From NCBI RefSeq assembly GCF_001293775.1, contig NZ_LGLN01000064.1:115845-155674 (forward strand): a stretch of DNA of 39,830 bases, read 5' to 3'. The notes beneath the pieces were generated by a model. That model did not search any database. It saw only the letters and a list, made by a program, of their open reading frames with translations, and was not told the origin of the DNA. Both the position numbers and the translations under genes were made by a program. Below, piece after piece: positions 8,816 through 16,172 of this stretch; position 1 is the stretch's first letter; each line of letters begins with the position of its first letter. Source of the stretch: Pseudomonas syringae pv. cilantro (GTDB lineage: Bacteria > Pseudomonadota > Gammaproteobacteria > Pseudomonadales > Pseudomonadaceae).

Positions 8816-8868
8816 GCGATGAAATGACAGGAATTGATCGGTTTAAATGACTTTTATTCGCCATCGGG

Positions 8869-9102
8869 TCAGGCAGTGAGCAACGGGCCGCGAGTTGAAC
8901 GCACGCTATGCTGCGTAACCCGTGCGCTGAAGGGCAGAGGCTGGTTCAGCCAGACCAGTCGTTGCTCGCTCACTTCAACCCATTCGGGGCCGCCCGGACG
9001 TTGCGCGCAGTGCTTGAACGCGTGGCAGATGCCTGCCTGATCAACACGCGCGTAATGGCGAAATTGGCGGCGAGCAGAGAACAAGGACCGGAACAGATTC
9101 AT
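8869..9102 (-). CDS. Small conserved hypothetical protein
   Basis: A 77-residue basic protein starting MNLFRSLFSARRQFRHYARVD. The ATG at 9102 has GGAG about 8 bases upstream, whereas the open frame further upstream has none. The sequence (CHAFKHCAQRPGGPEWVEVSEQRLVWLNQPLP) has no motif I can name. It resembles small single-domain proteins common in Pseudomonas genomes. It is divergent from the YajG-like lipoprotein gene. Function unknown. Confidence 0.65.
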   Translation of the reverse strand: MNLFRSLFSARRQFRHYARVDQAGICHAFKHCAQRPGGPEWVEVSEQRLVWLNQPLPFSARVTQHSVRSTRGPLLTA

Positions 9103-9307
9103 GGCGCAGCTCCTGTGACGTGGATGAGCGTCTGGGCAATGTGGGTGAGTCTGCCGTGCCGATGTTACGTCCTGATTACATGGCACTACTCGAACTATAG
9201 GCGGCTTTCGGCAATCCCGCGCTTACCGGTCAGCGGCTACTGGTGGGCGGGTAACGCGCGCCGCTATACTGCTGCACATTCAGTGTCTGGCCCATGGAGA
9301 AATGAGC

Positions 9308-9889
9308 ATGCTGCGTCGCATTTTGTTCGGTTTGCTTGCTGTAAGCAGTTTGACGTTGGTGGGCTGCGCCCACAGCCCGCAACAATTGAGCCCCACCCCG
9401 AAAATCAATGCTCAGCTCGCGCCGATAGGTCGTGGGCAGCCGGTCGTTGTGCGCGTGGTTGACGGCCGTCCTGGCCCGACGCTGGGCACCCGTGGCGGTA
9501 TGTACCCGGAAACCAGCGCCATCAGCGTCAACGGTGCCGACATCGTTCCGAAATTGCAGGCTCAGGCCGAAGCGGCAGTGCGTCTGCTGGGCTTCACGCC
9601 GACCCAGGGCGGCAGCGCTCCACAGTTGACGGTGACTCTGGCGGACTTGAAGTATCAGTCGCCGAAAGAAGGCCTGTATGTGACCGAAGCGACCATCAGC
9701 TCGACGTTCCGCGCTGACGTGCGCAACAACGGTCGCACCTACAGCGGTCGTTACGCTGCCTCGCTGGACCAGCGTTTCGGCATGGCCCCGAATCAGGAAA
9801 CCAACACCAAGCTGGTGAGTGACGTGTTGAGCGACGCACTGACTCGCGTCTTCCAGGATGCGACCATCGGTTCGACCCTGTCGCAGTAA
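9308..9889 (+). CDS. YajG family lipoprotein
   Basis: Predicted outer-membrane lipoprotein of 193 residues. Signal peptide MLRRILFGLLAVSSLTLVGC ends in the lipobox LVGC with the acylated Cys at residue 20. The mature part (VVVRVVDGRPGPTLGTRGG, then a C-terminal region with paired basic/acidic strands) fits the YajG family of unknown function. An in-frame ATG lies two codons upstream, but GGAGAA would be too close to it, so the second ATG is chosen. It is followed immediately by a strong terminator that is also the left border of the Septu cassette. Confidence 0.85.
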   Translation: MLRRILFGLLAVSSLTLVGCAHSPQQLSPTPKINAQLAPIGRGQPVVVRVVDGRPGPTLGTRGGMYPETSAISVNGADIVPKLQAQAEAAVRLLGFTPTQGGSAPQLTVTLADLKYQSPKEGLYVTEATISSTFRADVRNNGRTYSGRYAASLDQRFGMAPNQETNTKLVSDVLSDALTRVFQDATIGSTLSQ

Positions 9890-9905
9890 GCTTCATCGCC
9901 ACATG

Positions 9906-9943
9906 AAAAAGCCCGGCCCTTGTTGAGGGGGCCGGGCTTTTTT
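9906..9943. terminator. Bidirectional terminator, copy 1 (left border of Septu cassette)
   Basis: Stem GCCCGGCCC / GGGCCGGGC with loop TTGTTGAGG, A5 before and T6 after. A near-identical copy, including the loop, lies at 12267-12299 beyond ptuB. Confidence 0.95.
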
Positions 9944-10114
9944 ATTTTTCCGGTGTTACGCCCCGGCAAGCGCAGGCTGGATGGAATTGGGGGGGGCGCC
10001 AGGTACGAAACTCATGGCTACGCTCTTTGTGTCGCCTTTTTATGGTTTGCATTTAGTATGCTGTCCCAACCGCAACGGAAGGTGTTTTCCATATGCTTGG
10101 CCAGATGACGAAAC

Positions 10115-10130
10115 CGGAGAAAATACTGTG
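10115..10130 (+). promoter_or_regulatory. Ribosome-binding site and GTG start of ptuA
   Basis: GGAG (10115-10118) stands 9 bases before GTG (10128-10130). The next in-frame ATG (10149) lacks a ribosome-binding site, and the long upstream open frame has no coding character, so the GTG is taken as the start. Confidence 0.75.
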
Positions 10131-11504
10131 AGGCTCGACACACTGCGAATGCAGAACTATCGCTGCTTCGGTGAACTCGAGATCGATTTCGATCCGCATC
10201 TGACCGTACTTATTGCGTCCAACGGAGGCGGAAAAACCACCATTCTTGACGCCGCCCGAGTGGCGCTGTGGCCTTTCGTCAAGGGTTTTGATCTTGGTGG
10301 CCAGACAGGAAAATCCGCCACTATCCAGATTGAAGATGTGCGACTGACCCAGTTCGGCAGTGGCAATATGGAGTCGCAGGTACCCAGTGTTATCGAGGCA
10401 AAAGGAGTCTGGTGGGAAAACGCCGGTGACAGTAGCTGGCTGCAGCAGCGCGTCAGCTTGAAAAAGTCCACTAACACCATTGGCGATGCGGGATCGAAAG
10501 CGCTGACTTTGTATGGTAAGTCGCTTCAGGACAGTGTGCGAAGCGATGCACGTGTCACTCTGCCAATGGTGACCTACCTGGGTACTTCCAGGCTATGGTT
10601 CGAGGGACGCTTCAGTTCGGCAGCGGCTCAGACAACACTCGATAAAAGCGAGTACTCCAGAACGTCCGCATACCTCAATTGCCTGTCTTATTCATCTAGC
10701 TTCAAGACCTTCACTGCATGGTACATCTGGATGTACCGTAGCTACCGTGAAGCTCAGTTGATCGCTCTGGAGCGCGGCGAAGAAATGTCCGATGCCGGGC
10801 AGCGCTTTGAGAAAATCATCTCAGCTGTCAAAGAAGCCATCGACAGGTTGATCAAGGCTCCTACGGGCTGGCACAGACTGGAATACAGTGCCAGTCATCA
10901 ACAACAACTGGTCATGCACCATCCGGATCAGGGGATTTTACCTGTCGAAATGCTTAGCGATGGGCTGCGTAACACGATCGCCATGGTTGCGGACCTCGCT
11001 TTTCGTGCCTGCAGACTCAACCCGCACCTCGGCGAGCTGGCACCCTTGCAAACGCCAGGTATCGCCTTGATTGATGAAGTGGATATGTTCCTGCATCCCT
11101 TCTGGCAACAGACGATAGTAGGTTCATTACGTGCGGCTTTTCCCGCCATGCAGTTTATTGTCACCACACACAGTCCGCAGGTGTTGAGCACGGTCCGACG
11201 TGAAAACATTCGTGTAATCGGCAAAGATGCCCAAGGGCGTTTGATTGCGTCCCGGCCCCTTGCCATGACCTACGGTGAGCCGAGCAACAGCGTGCTGCGA
11301 AGCGTGATGCAGGTCGATCCGCAGCCTCCGGTGGATGAAAAGCCAGGCCTGCTACAACTCACAGAATGGGTGGACAAAGGTCGCTACAACGAACCACAGG
11401 CGATCTTGCTGATGCAGCAGATAACGGAGGCTCTAACTGAGCAACACCCTCAGCTGCAGCGCCTGCAGCGCAGTATAAAGCGGCAGAAGGCATTGAAGGG
11501 ATGA
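10128..11504 (+). CDS. ptuA: Septu-type anti-phage ATPase PtuA
   Basis: AAA/ABC-class ATPase of a two-gene defence system, 458 residues. From the N-terminus: RLDTLRMQNYRCFGELEIDF (SMC/RecF-like first strand), Walker A ASNGGGKTT (residues 30-38), an ABC-signature-like LSDGLRN near residue 275, Walker B IALIDEVDMFLHP near residue 312, and the switch histidine in VTTHSPQ near residue 345. These are the OLD/RecF-type nucleotide-binding landmarks of PtuA. The next gene is an HNH nuclease overlapping it by 4 bp, the Septu arrangement. It is proposed to sense infection and license the nuclease. No reverse transcriptase or retron RNA gene precedes it, so this is stand-alone Septu rather than an Ec78-like retron. 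Base composition looks less GC-rich than the neighbours, which fits acquisition by transfer. Confidence 0.82.
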   Translation: MRLDTLRMQNYRCFGELEIDFDPHLTVLIASNGGGKTTILDAARVALWPFVKGFDLGGQTGKSATIQIEDVRLTQFGSGNMESQVPSVIEAKGVWWENAGDSSWLQQRVSLKKSTNTIGDAGSKALTLYGKSLQDSVRSDARVTLPMVTYLGTSRLWFEGRFSSAAAQTTLDKSEYSRTSAYLNCLSYSSSFKTFTAWYIWMYRSYREAQLIALERGEEMSDAGQRFEKIISAVKEAIDRLIKAPTGWHRLEYSASHQQQLVMHHPDQGILPVEMLSDGLRNTIAMVADLAFRACRLNPHLGELAPLQTPGIALIDEVDMFLHPFWQQTIVGSLRAAFPAMQFIVTTHSPQVLSTVRRENIRVIGKDAQGRLIASRPLAMTYGEPSNSVLRSVMQVDPQPPVDEKPGLLQLTEWVDKGRYNEPQAILLMQQITEALTEQHPQLQRLQRSIKRQKALKG

Positions 11505-12223
11505 GGTCAGTACACAAGCGGGGAAGCGGACCTTATCAGTTGGCCCGTTCACATTGCAGCCCGCCTACTACCAGCGACACCTCTACAAGCCGGTGGAGTA
11601 GTTTTGGCTACAAGGCTCAGGTACTGGGCTGTCTTTTGGAGGAGCAGTACGGATTGTGTTGCTACAGCGAAATTCGACCTGACCGGCTTGGCCTGAGTTT
11701 CCATATAGAACACGTCGAAAACAAGAGCCAACACCCTCAGCGGACTTTTGACTATAACAACCTCGCTGCCTGCGCGCTGGACAGTCAGAGCGATCTGGAG
11801 GTGTTGAAGATACAAGGCGCCGAAGTATTTGGTGGGCACGCGTCAGGTAAGTCGAAAGGGGTCGACATGGCTCGCTTCGTCTCGTGTCACATGCCCGACT
11901 GCTCGCGCTTCTTCGCCTATTTGTCTGACGGCCGTGTGGTGCCTGCTGACGGGTTGACACTGGATGAAGTTGACCGAGCTGGGTACACCATCGACCTGCT
12001 AAACCTTAACAGCCCTTATCTCCAGGACTTGCGGCAATCCTGGTGGGATGAGTTGGAAACACTTTTTGAAGACCATGTTGATCAAGATATGAGTCTGCAT
12101 TGTCTGGCGGGGATTGATCTCATTCCTGTGGGTGCGAGTTTAAGTCAGTTTTTCAGTATTACCCGGAATTTTTTCGGGGGTATTGCTGAAGAGGTCCTTG
12201 CTCAAGAGGCCGGTCGCTGCTAA
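11501..12223 (+). CDS. ptuB: Septu-type HNH nuclease PtuB
   Basis: Predicted HNH endonuclease effector, 240 residues, starting at the ATG that overlaps the ptuA stop (ATGA). The HNH core is GLCCYSEIRPDRLG (residues 51-64), SFHIEHVENK (66-75, with catalytic-type H68/E70/H71) and DYNNLAACALDSQ (84-96). Further along, HASGKSKG (113-120) and CHMPDCSRFFAYLSDGRVVP (129-148) resemble the conserved tail of the TIGR02646-like/retron HNH family. The usual CxxC of this family reads C-C-Y-S here, so one zinc-type Cys seems replaced by Ser, unless the adjacent Cys pair substitutes. The family call rests on these motifs plus the ptuA partner. Confidence 0.8.
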   Translation: MRSVHKRGSGPYQLARSHCSPPTTSDTSTSRWSSFGYKAQVLGCLLEEQYGLCCYSEIRPDRLGLSFHIEHVENKSQHPQRTFDYNNLAACALDSQSDLEVLKIQGAEVFGGHASGKSKGVDMARFVSCHMPDCSRFFAYLSDGRVVPADGLTLDEVDRAGYTIDLLNLNSPYLQDLRQSWWDELETLFEDHVDQDMSLHCLAGIDLIPVGASLSQFFSITRNFFGGIAEEVLAQEAGRC

Positions 12224-12266
12224 CAACTCGATCCAATCATTCTGTAATAGCGGCAAAGTGATAAAG

Positions 12267-12299
12267 AAGCCCGGCCCTTGTTGAGGGGCCGGGCTTTTT
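12267..12299. terminator. Bidirectional terminator, copy 2 (right border of Septu cassette)
   Basis: Stem GCCCGGCCC / GGGCCGGGC with the same TTGTTGAG loop as copy 1 at 9906-9943, one G fewer, then T5. It lies between ptuB and the reverse-strand gene ending at 12334 and can serve both. Confidence 0.93.
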
Positions 12300-12333
12300 G
12301 CTTTCTGATGGCTGGCTGACGGCCGCTGCGGGC

Positions 12334-12540
12334 TCAAGCCGCCTGCTGATAAAAATCCAGAAAGCTGAAGCCGGTGTCCTGATCCAGATCTGGCAGATCA
12401 TGGTGAACATGCCCGCCCAGTGCGCAATAGACCAGCCAGTGGCGGTCCTGAACGTTGAAGGCCAGGCCATCGATCAACTCTTGCTGCTCATCGCTTTGGG
12501 CCATGAGATAGAGGCGATCCTGATTTTTTGCATGCAGCAT
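12334..12540 (-). CDS. Small conserved hypothetical protein
   Basis: A 68-residue acidic soluble protein, MLHAKNQDRLYLMAQSDEQQ at its start, with a central NVQDRHWLVYCALGGHVHHDLPDLD segment rich in His and Asp. The ATG at 12540 has GGAG 6 bases upstream, better than any start in the longer open frame. No family recognised. It converges on the terminator copy 2. If the Septu insert is removed it would converge directly on yajG with a single shared terminator, which I take as the ancestral order. Confidence 0.7.
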   Translation of the reverse strand: MLHAKNQDRLYLMAQSDEQQELIDGLAFNVQDRHWLVYCALGGHVHHDLPDLDQDTGFSFLDFYQQAA

Positions 12541-12663
12541 GACAAGCTCCAAAAAGAGTGAAGTCCGTTTTCTTGAGGAGCCACACAATGCAGGCGCTGC
12601 GTTACGCTTGGGTGACAGCGGCAGGGTATTTTTGTGCAGGATGTTTCCGGTACACCGCCAAGG

Positions 12664-12723
12664 CTGGACGCGGAGCGTCCAGAACTGCATGCGCACGCTG
12701 GAGCATGGGCACGACAGGCGTGC
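12664..12723. repeat. P. syringae-type short interspersed repeat
   Basis: CTGGACGC-GGA-GCGTCCAG (12664-12682) is a perfect 8-bp stem with a 3-base loop. It is followed by AACTGCATGCG and a second degenerate arm (CACGCTGGAGCATGGGCACGA). This doublet form, ACGC-GGAGCGT then GCAT then CACGC-GGAGCGTGGGAACGA, is frequent in P. syringae genomes; this copy is diverged. Confidence 0.6.
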
Positions 12724-12734
12724 GAATAGACACT

Positions 12735-13898
12735 TTAAAGCACTAATCCGGCCCTGACGCGGTACTGGTTGCGCACCGGCGTTGCGTATTGCTGGATCAG
12801 GAACGCGCGATGCTCGACCGGAACGCCTGCCAGGCGGCTTTCCCATTCGTCTTTGGCGCGCTCCAGTTCATCGGCCGGGAATAGCGCCTCGGCCTTTGGC
12901 ACCTCTATCTCAGGATCGGCATCGTTCCATTGCGCGTACGCCAGGTAATGCACCGGAAACAGGCGATAGCCACCGAGAATCTGCCGGTCCATTTCGGTTG
13001 CCAGTTGCTTGGTGTCTTCGAAATACTCGGTAATCGGCGGCGCGAAGTTCACGTGTACGCGGCCCTTGTAGCCGGTGATGCCCAGCGCAATGCTGACGTC
13101 ATCTTCGCCCGGCGTCTTGGTGTACGAACCTGTGGTGGCGCGAATATACAGCTCACGGGCCTTGGCGCTGTCGCACGGGTCGTATTCGTAGCTGATCGAC
13201 ACCGGAATCAGGTTCAGCGAGCGAATCACGTCACCAAACGGTTCGTCCTTGCGGCTCATATGGAACATTTTGAGGATCGCCGACTCGGTACGGTCATCGC
13301 CGTCTTTGGCGCGACCCTCGGCCTGGGCGATCCAGATCGACTGGCAGTCCTTGGTGATCGAGTGATTGATGTACGCCGACAGCAGCTGATAAGCCGCCAT
13401 CTTCTCGCGTCGCCCGATGATCGAGCGATGCACGATGAAGCTCTTGTTCAGGCGCATCAGGTCGCTGACAAACGGCTTTTGCAGCAGGTTGTCGCCAATC
13501 GCGATGCGCGGTGTAGGCAGGCCGGCGTGGTACACGGCATAGTTGACGAACGCCGGGTCCATCACGATATCGCGATGGTTGGCCAGAAACAGGTAGGCGC
13601 AACCGGACTTCAACTGTTCGACACCGGTGTAGGTCACTCCGTCCGTGGCGCGCTCGATGGTGTGGTCGACGTAATATTCGACCTTGTCCTGCAAGCTCGC
13701 GACCGAGTCGATCCCGGCGAACTCGCGGCGCAGCTTGCGCGCCAGGGTAGGCTGCAAAATCCAGCCGAAAGCGCTCGCCAGGCGCGGAAAGCGGAATTTG
13801 GTCAGAATGGCGAGAAAGGCTTTGTCGCTCAGCAGACGTGCCAGAACGGCCGGGACTTCTGCATCGTTGTAAGGTCGGATGGCATCGAATTCGCCCAT
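12735..13898 (-). CDS. 1-acyl-sn-glycerol-3-phosphate acyltransferase-like protein
   Basis: Acyltransferase of the PlsC superfamily, 387 residues, likely acting at the inner membrane in phospholipid or related lipid synthesis. The acyltransferase box I is ANHRDIVMDP (NH..D, around residue 108-117); a later IVHRSIIGRREK and WIAQAEGRAKDG correspond to the glycerol-phosphate-binding boxes II and III. It has long extensions on both sides compared with PlsC (about 240-260 residues), matching a larger uncharacterised Pseudomonas acyltransferase group. Two adjacent ATGs exist; GAGAG fits the second (13898) better. It is divergent from the zinc-ribbon gene across about 100 bp. Confidence 0.85.
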   Translation of the reverse strand: MGEFDAIRPYNDAEVPAVLARLLSDKAFLAILTKFRFPRLASAFGWILQPTLARKLRREFAGIDSVASLQDKVEYYVDHTIERATDGVTYTGVEQLKSGCAYLFLANHRDIVMDPAFVNYAVYHAGLPTPRIAIGDNLLQKPFVSDLMRLNKSFIVHRSIIGRREKMAAYQLLSAYINHSITKDCQSIWIAQAEGRAKDGDDRTESAILKMFHMSRKDEPFGDVIRSLNLIPVSISYEYDPCDSAKARELYIRATTGSYTKTPGEDDVSIALGITGYKGRVHVNFAPPITEYFEDTKQLATEMDRQILGGYRLFPVHYLAYAQWNDADPEIEVPKAEALFPADELERAKDEWESRLAGVPVEHRAFLIQQYATPVRNQYRVRAGLVL

Positions 13899-14004
13899 CA
13901 TGCTCTCTTGTCGGAAACGGATAGGGTAAAAAGAAGACGGATTTGTTAAAACAGCCTTCTGAAGAATGCGGCAATTATACGCATAACTGATCCCGGAGAC
14001 CGTG

Positions 14005-14187
14005 ATGCAGGAATTAGAGAGTTACGACTGCCCTTATTGCGGCGAACCCGTCGAAGCGGTACTGGACCTTTCCGGAGGCGATCAACAGTACATTGAAGAC
14101 TGTCCGGTCTGCTGTCGCCCGATTGTTTTCGAGCTGAAGACCGATGGCGAAGAGTGGCACCTGGACGTTCGCAGCGAGAATGAGTGA
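14005..14187 (+). CDS. CPXCG-motif cysteine-rich protein
   Basis: A 60-residue zinc-ribbon-like protein with CPYCG (C9, C12) and CPVCCRP (C33, C36, C37), the four-cysteine pattern of the small CPXCG family. No membrane segment. GGAG 7 bases before ATG 14005 favours this start over the GTG one codon upstream. Its stop overlaps the next ATG by one base (TGATG), so it is coupled to the DUF2007 gene. Cellular role unknown; the zinc ribbon suggests protein or nucleic-acid binding. Confidence 0.88.
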   Translation: MQELESYDCPYCGEPVEAVLDLSGGDQQYIEDCPVCCRPIVFELKTDGEEWHLDVRSENE

Positions 14188-14447
14188 TGCAGAAAGTCTA
14201 CGAGCCGGAAAACCTGCTGGAGGCCGAGCTGCTGCAAGCGATGCTCGCCAGTGAAGGTATCGAGGCGCATCTGGCCGGTCGTGACCTGCTCGGGGCCATG
14301 GGCGAGCTGCCGGGGTTGGGGTTGCTGGCGCTCAAGGTAAACGATGCGCAGGTGGTGCGGGCGCGAGAACTGATCACTGCGTACAATAGCGCCTCACCCG
14401 TGTCCGGTGATGAGCCGGATGATTTTCCCGATGTACTTGTGTGCTGA
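14187..14447 (+). CDS. DUF2007 domain protein
   Basis: An 86-residue protein starting [20 protein letters not shown], followed by ASEGIEAHLAGRDLLG. This is the DUF2007 fold pattern: an alpha/beta module in which a short-lived strand pair is followed by a helix that includes VRARELI. Family members are described as putative signal-transducing or regulatory small proteins; no reaction is known. Coupled to the preceding CPXCG gene by a one-base overlap, a pairing seen in pseudomonads. Confidence 0.85.
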   Translation: MQKVYEPENLLEAELLQAMLASEGIEAHLAGRDLLGAMGELPGLGLLALKVNDAQVVRARELITAYNSASPVSGDEPDDFPDVLVC

Positions 14448-14481
14448 ATCAGCACCTTTCGAAAGAGTCTGATTAACCCCC

Positions 14482-15111
14482 ATGTGTGGACGCTACGCCC
14501 TGTTTCGCTGGACTCCTGCCTTTGCAGCCTTGCCCGGTTTTCCGGCGGATCAACAGGCGCAATGGAACATCTCGCCAGCCGACTGGGTGTTGATCATGCG
14601 CGCCGCTGAAAACGATCAAGGTATCGAACTGGTGCGCGCCCGCTGGGGATTGACGCCCGCCTGGCTCACCGACCTGTCGAAAACCCCCGCTCATGCGCGT
14701 GCCGAAACCGTGGTCGAACAGCCGATGTTCCGTGATGCGTTCGCCCATCGGCGCTGCCTGCTTCCCGCCAATGGTTTTTATGAGTGGCGCGGCACGGTGC
14801 GCAAACGCCCGTTCTGGCTGACGCCGGGCGAGGGCGCGGCCCTGTTTTTTGCCGCCATCTGGGAAGCTTATCCGGTGCAGGGCCATACCTACCTGAGCGT
14901 GGCGGTGGTCACCCAGGCCGCTGCGACCCAGCGCCGACCGTTGATTCTGGACGCCCAGGGCCAGAAAAACTGGCTGGCAGCCGACACACCACTGTCCACG
15001 CTGCAAGCCTTGCTCGCTGCCCCGCAAAGCACGTTGAGAGAGCGTCCGCTGGCCAATCTGGTCAACGACCCGAAACTTAATGCGCCAGAGTGCCTGACGC
15101 CATTGAGTTAA
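14482..15111 (+). CDS. SRAP-domain (YedK/HMCES-like) protein with altered active site
   Basis: SOS-response-associated peptidase family, whose members shield abasic sites in single-stranded DNA by covalent attachment through Cys2. The 209-residue protein keeps MCGRYALF (Cys2), WGLTPAW, ARAETV, and the GFYEW glutamate (E101). Two residues known to matter in E. coli YedK look changed: the Asn of the INAR-ET motif is His here (AHARAET, H71), and the His of the H-x-R-R-P motif is Thr (TQRRP, T149). It may therefore crosslink with altered kinetics or have a different role. It lies downstream of the DUF2007 gene with 34 bp between them. Confidence 0.9.
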   Translation: MCGRYALFRWTPAFAALPGFPADQQAQWNISPADWVLIMRAAENDQGIELVRARWGLTPAWLTDLSKTPAHARAETVVEQPMFRDAFAHRRCLLPANGFYEWRGTVRKRPFWLTPGEGAALFFAAIWEAYPVQGHTYLSVAVVTQAAATQRRPLILDAQGQKNWLAADTPLSTLQALLAAPQSTLRERPLANLVNDPKLNAPECLTPLS

Positions 15112-15115
15112 ACGG

Positions 15116-15164
15116 TCAGACCGGATAAAAATGCCGCCCTGAGCAAATCCGATATCCGGTCTGA
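15116..15164. terminator. 12-bp inverted repeat after SRAP gene
   Basis: TCAGACCGGATA (15116-15127) and TATCCGGTCTGA (15153-15164) are perfect complements around a 25-base loop, 4 bases after the stop codon. There is no T-tract, so it is either a factor-aided terminator or an mRNA-protecting hairpin. Confidence 0.5.
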
Positions 15165-15298
15165 AGTACTTCTGATACAAACTGAACATACCTTCGGCAG
15201 CCCGTTGCCTCTTGCCCGCTCGCGATAACGATCGGCGGGAAGGCTGGCGCAGAAGTCTGCCCCGACAAAGACCGTCTTTACCCACAAGGAGATCCACC

Positions 15299-16117
15299 AT
15301 GCGTCAGTCATTTGCCCTCTGTGCCTTGAGCGCTGCATTACTGCTCGGCGGGTGTCAGGCCGTCAACACCACGAGCGGCGATTCAGTGGGCGTCGAGCGC
15401 AAGCAGTACATGTTCAGCATGCTCTCTACGGATGAAGTCAACAAAATGTATGCCCAGTCCTACCAGCAGACAGTGGGAGAAGCGACCAGCAAAGGTATGC
15501 TCGACACCACCAGCGCGAATGCCAAGCGTGTCCACGCAATCGCCGACCGACTGATTGCTCAGGCACCGAAACTGCGGCCTGACTCGGCCCAATGGCAGTG
15601 GGAAGTCAACCTGATCAAGAGCGATGAGCTGAACGCCAACTGTGGTCCCGGTGGCAAGATCTTCGTGTTTTCCGGTTTGATCGACACCCTCAAACTGACC
15701 GACGATGAACTCGCTGCGGTCATGGGCCACGAGATCGCCCATGCCTTGCGTGAGCATGGCCGTGAAGCGATGTCCAAGGCGTACGGTGTGTCCATGGCCA
15801 AGCAGGGCGCTGGCGCCTTGTTGGGTCTTGGGCAGGACAGCCTGGCGCTGGCCGATACCGTCGTGAATTACAGTCTGACGCTGCCTAACAGCCGCAGCAA
15901 CGAAAACGAAGCGGATTTGTTGGGGCTGGAATTGGCCGCTCGCGCCGGTTACAACCCTAATGCAGCCATTACTCTATGGCAGAAAATGACCCGGAATTCC
16001 GGTGGTTCGCAGCCCGAATTCATGAGCACTCACCCCGCTTCGGAAAGCCGCATCTCCTCGTTGCAGGCTGCGATTCCCAAAGTCATGCCCCTGTATCAGA
16101 AAGCCGCCAAATCCTGA
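15299..16117 (+). CDS. M48 family metalloprotease lipoprotein
   Basis: Zinc protease anchored as a lipoprotein, 272 residues. Signal peptide with lipobox LLGGC (Cys19). The catalytic motif is MGHEIAHALREH (H144, E145, H148), and the third zinc ligand is likely the Glu of NENEADLLGLELAARAGYNP (around residue 203). C-terminal TRNSGGSQPEFMSTHPASESRI is the conserved THP.. segment. This matches the LoiP/YcaL-type periplasmic M48 proteins involved in envelope quality control. Start at ATG 15299 is set by AAGGAGATCCACC before it and by the signal peptide; the longer open frame adds an implausible basic leader. Confidence 0.92.
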   Translation: MRQSFALCALSAALLLGGCQAVNTTSGDSVGVERKQYMFSMLSTDEVNKMYAQSYQQTVGEATSKGMLDTTSANAKRVHAIADRLIAQAPKLRPDSAQWQWEVNLIKSDELNANCGPGGKIFVFSGLIDTLKLTDDELAAVMGHEIAHALREHGREAMSKAYGVSMAKQGAGALLGLGQDSLALADTVVNYSLTLPNSRSNENEADLLGLELAARAGYNPNAAITLWQKMTRNSGGSQPEFMSTHPASESRISSLQAAIPKVMPLYQKAAKS

Positions 16118-16131
16118 TCGGCTGAAAGCCA

Positions 16132-16165
16132 CTGTAGCGCTGCGGCATTGACCGCATCGCTACAG
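16132..16165. terminator. Hairpin between convergent genes
   Basis: CTGTAGCG-C-TGCGG / CCGCA-T-CGCTACAG, loop CATTGA, one internal mismatch. No long T-run; it lies between the M48 protease and the reverse-strand exporter. Confidence 0.5.
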
Positions 16166-16172
16166 GGCATCA

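Larger units (their letters stand above)
8190..8868. other. Gene-poor region upstream of mqo
   Basis: About 680 bp with no well supported gene. It holds one weak small reverse-strand ORF (8510-8686) and two inverted repeats (8746-8763, 8795-8815). It presumably contains the mqo promoter, but no convincing -35/-10 pair stands out. Confidence 0.5.

Noticed and set aside
9945..10127. Retron reverse transcriptase or msr-msd RNA ahead of ptuA
   Set aside because: Only 183 bp are available, with no reverse-transcriptase frame and no obvious paired a1/a2 repeat; the cassette is read as stand-alone Septu.
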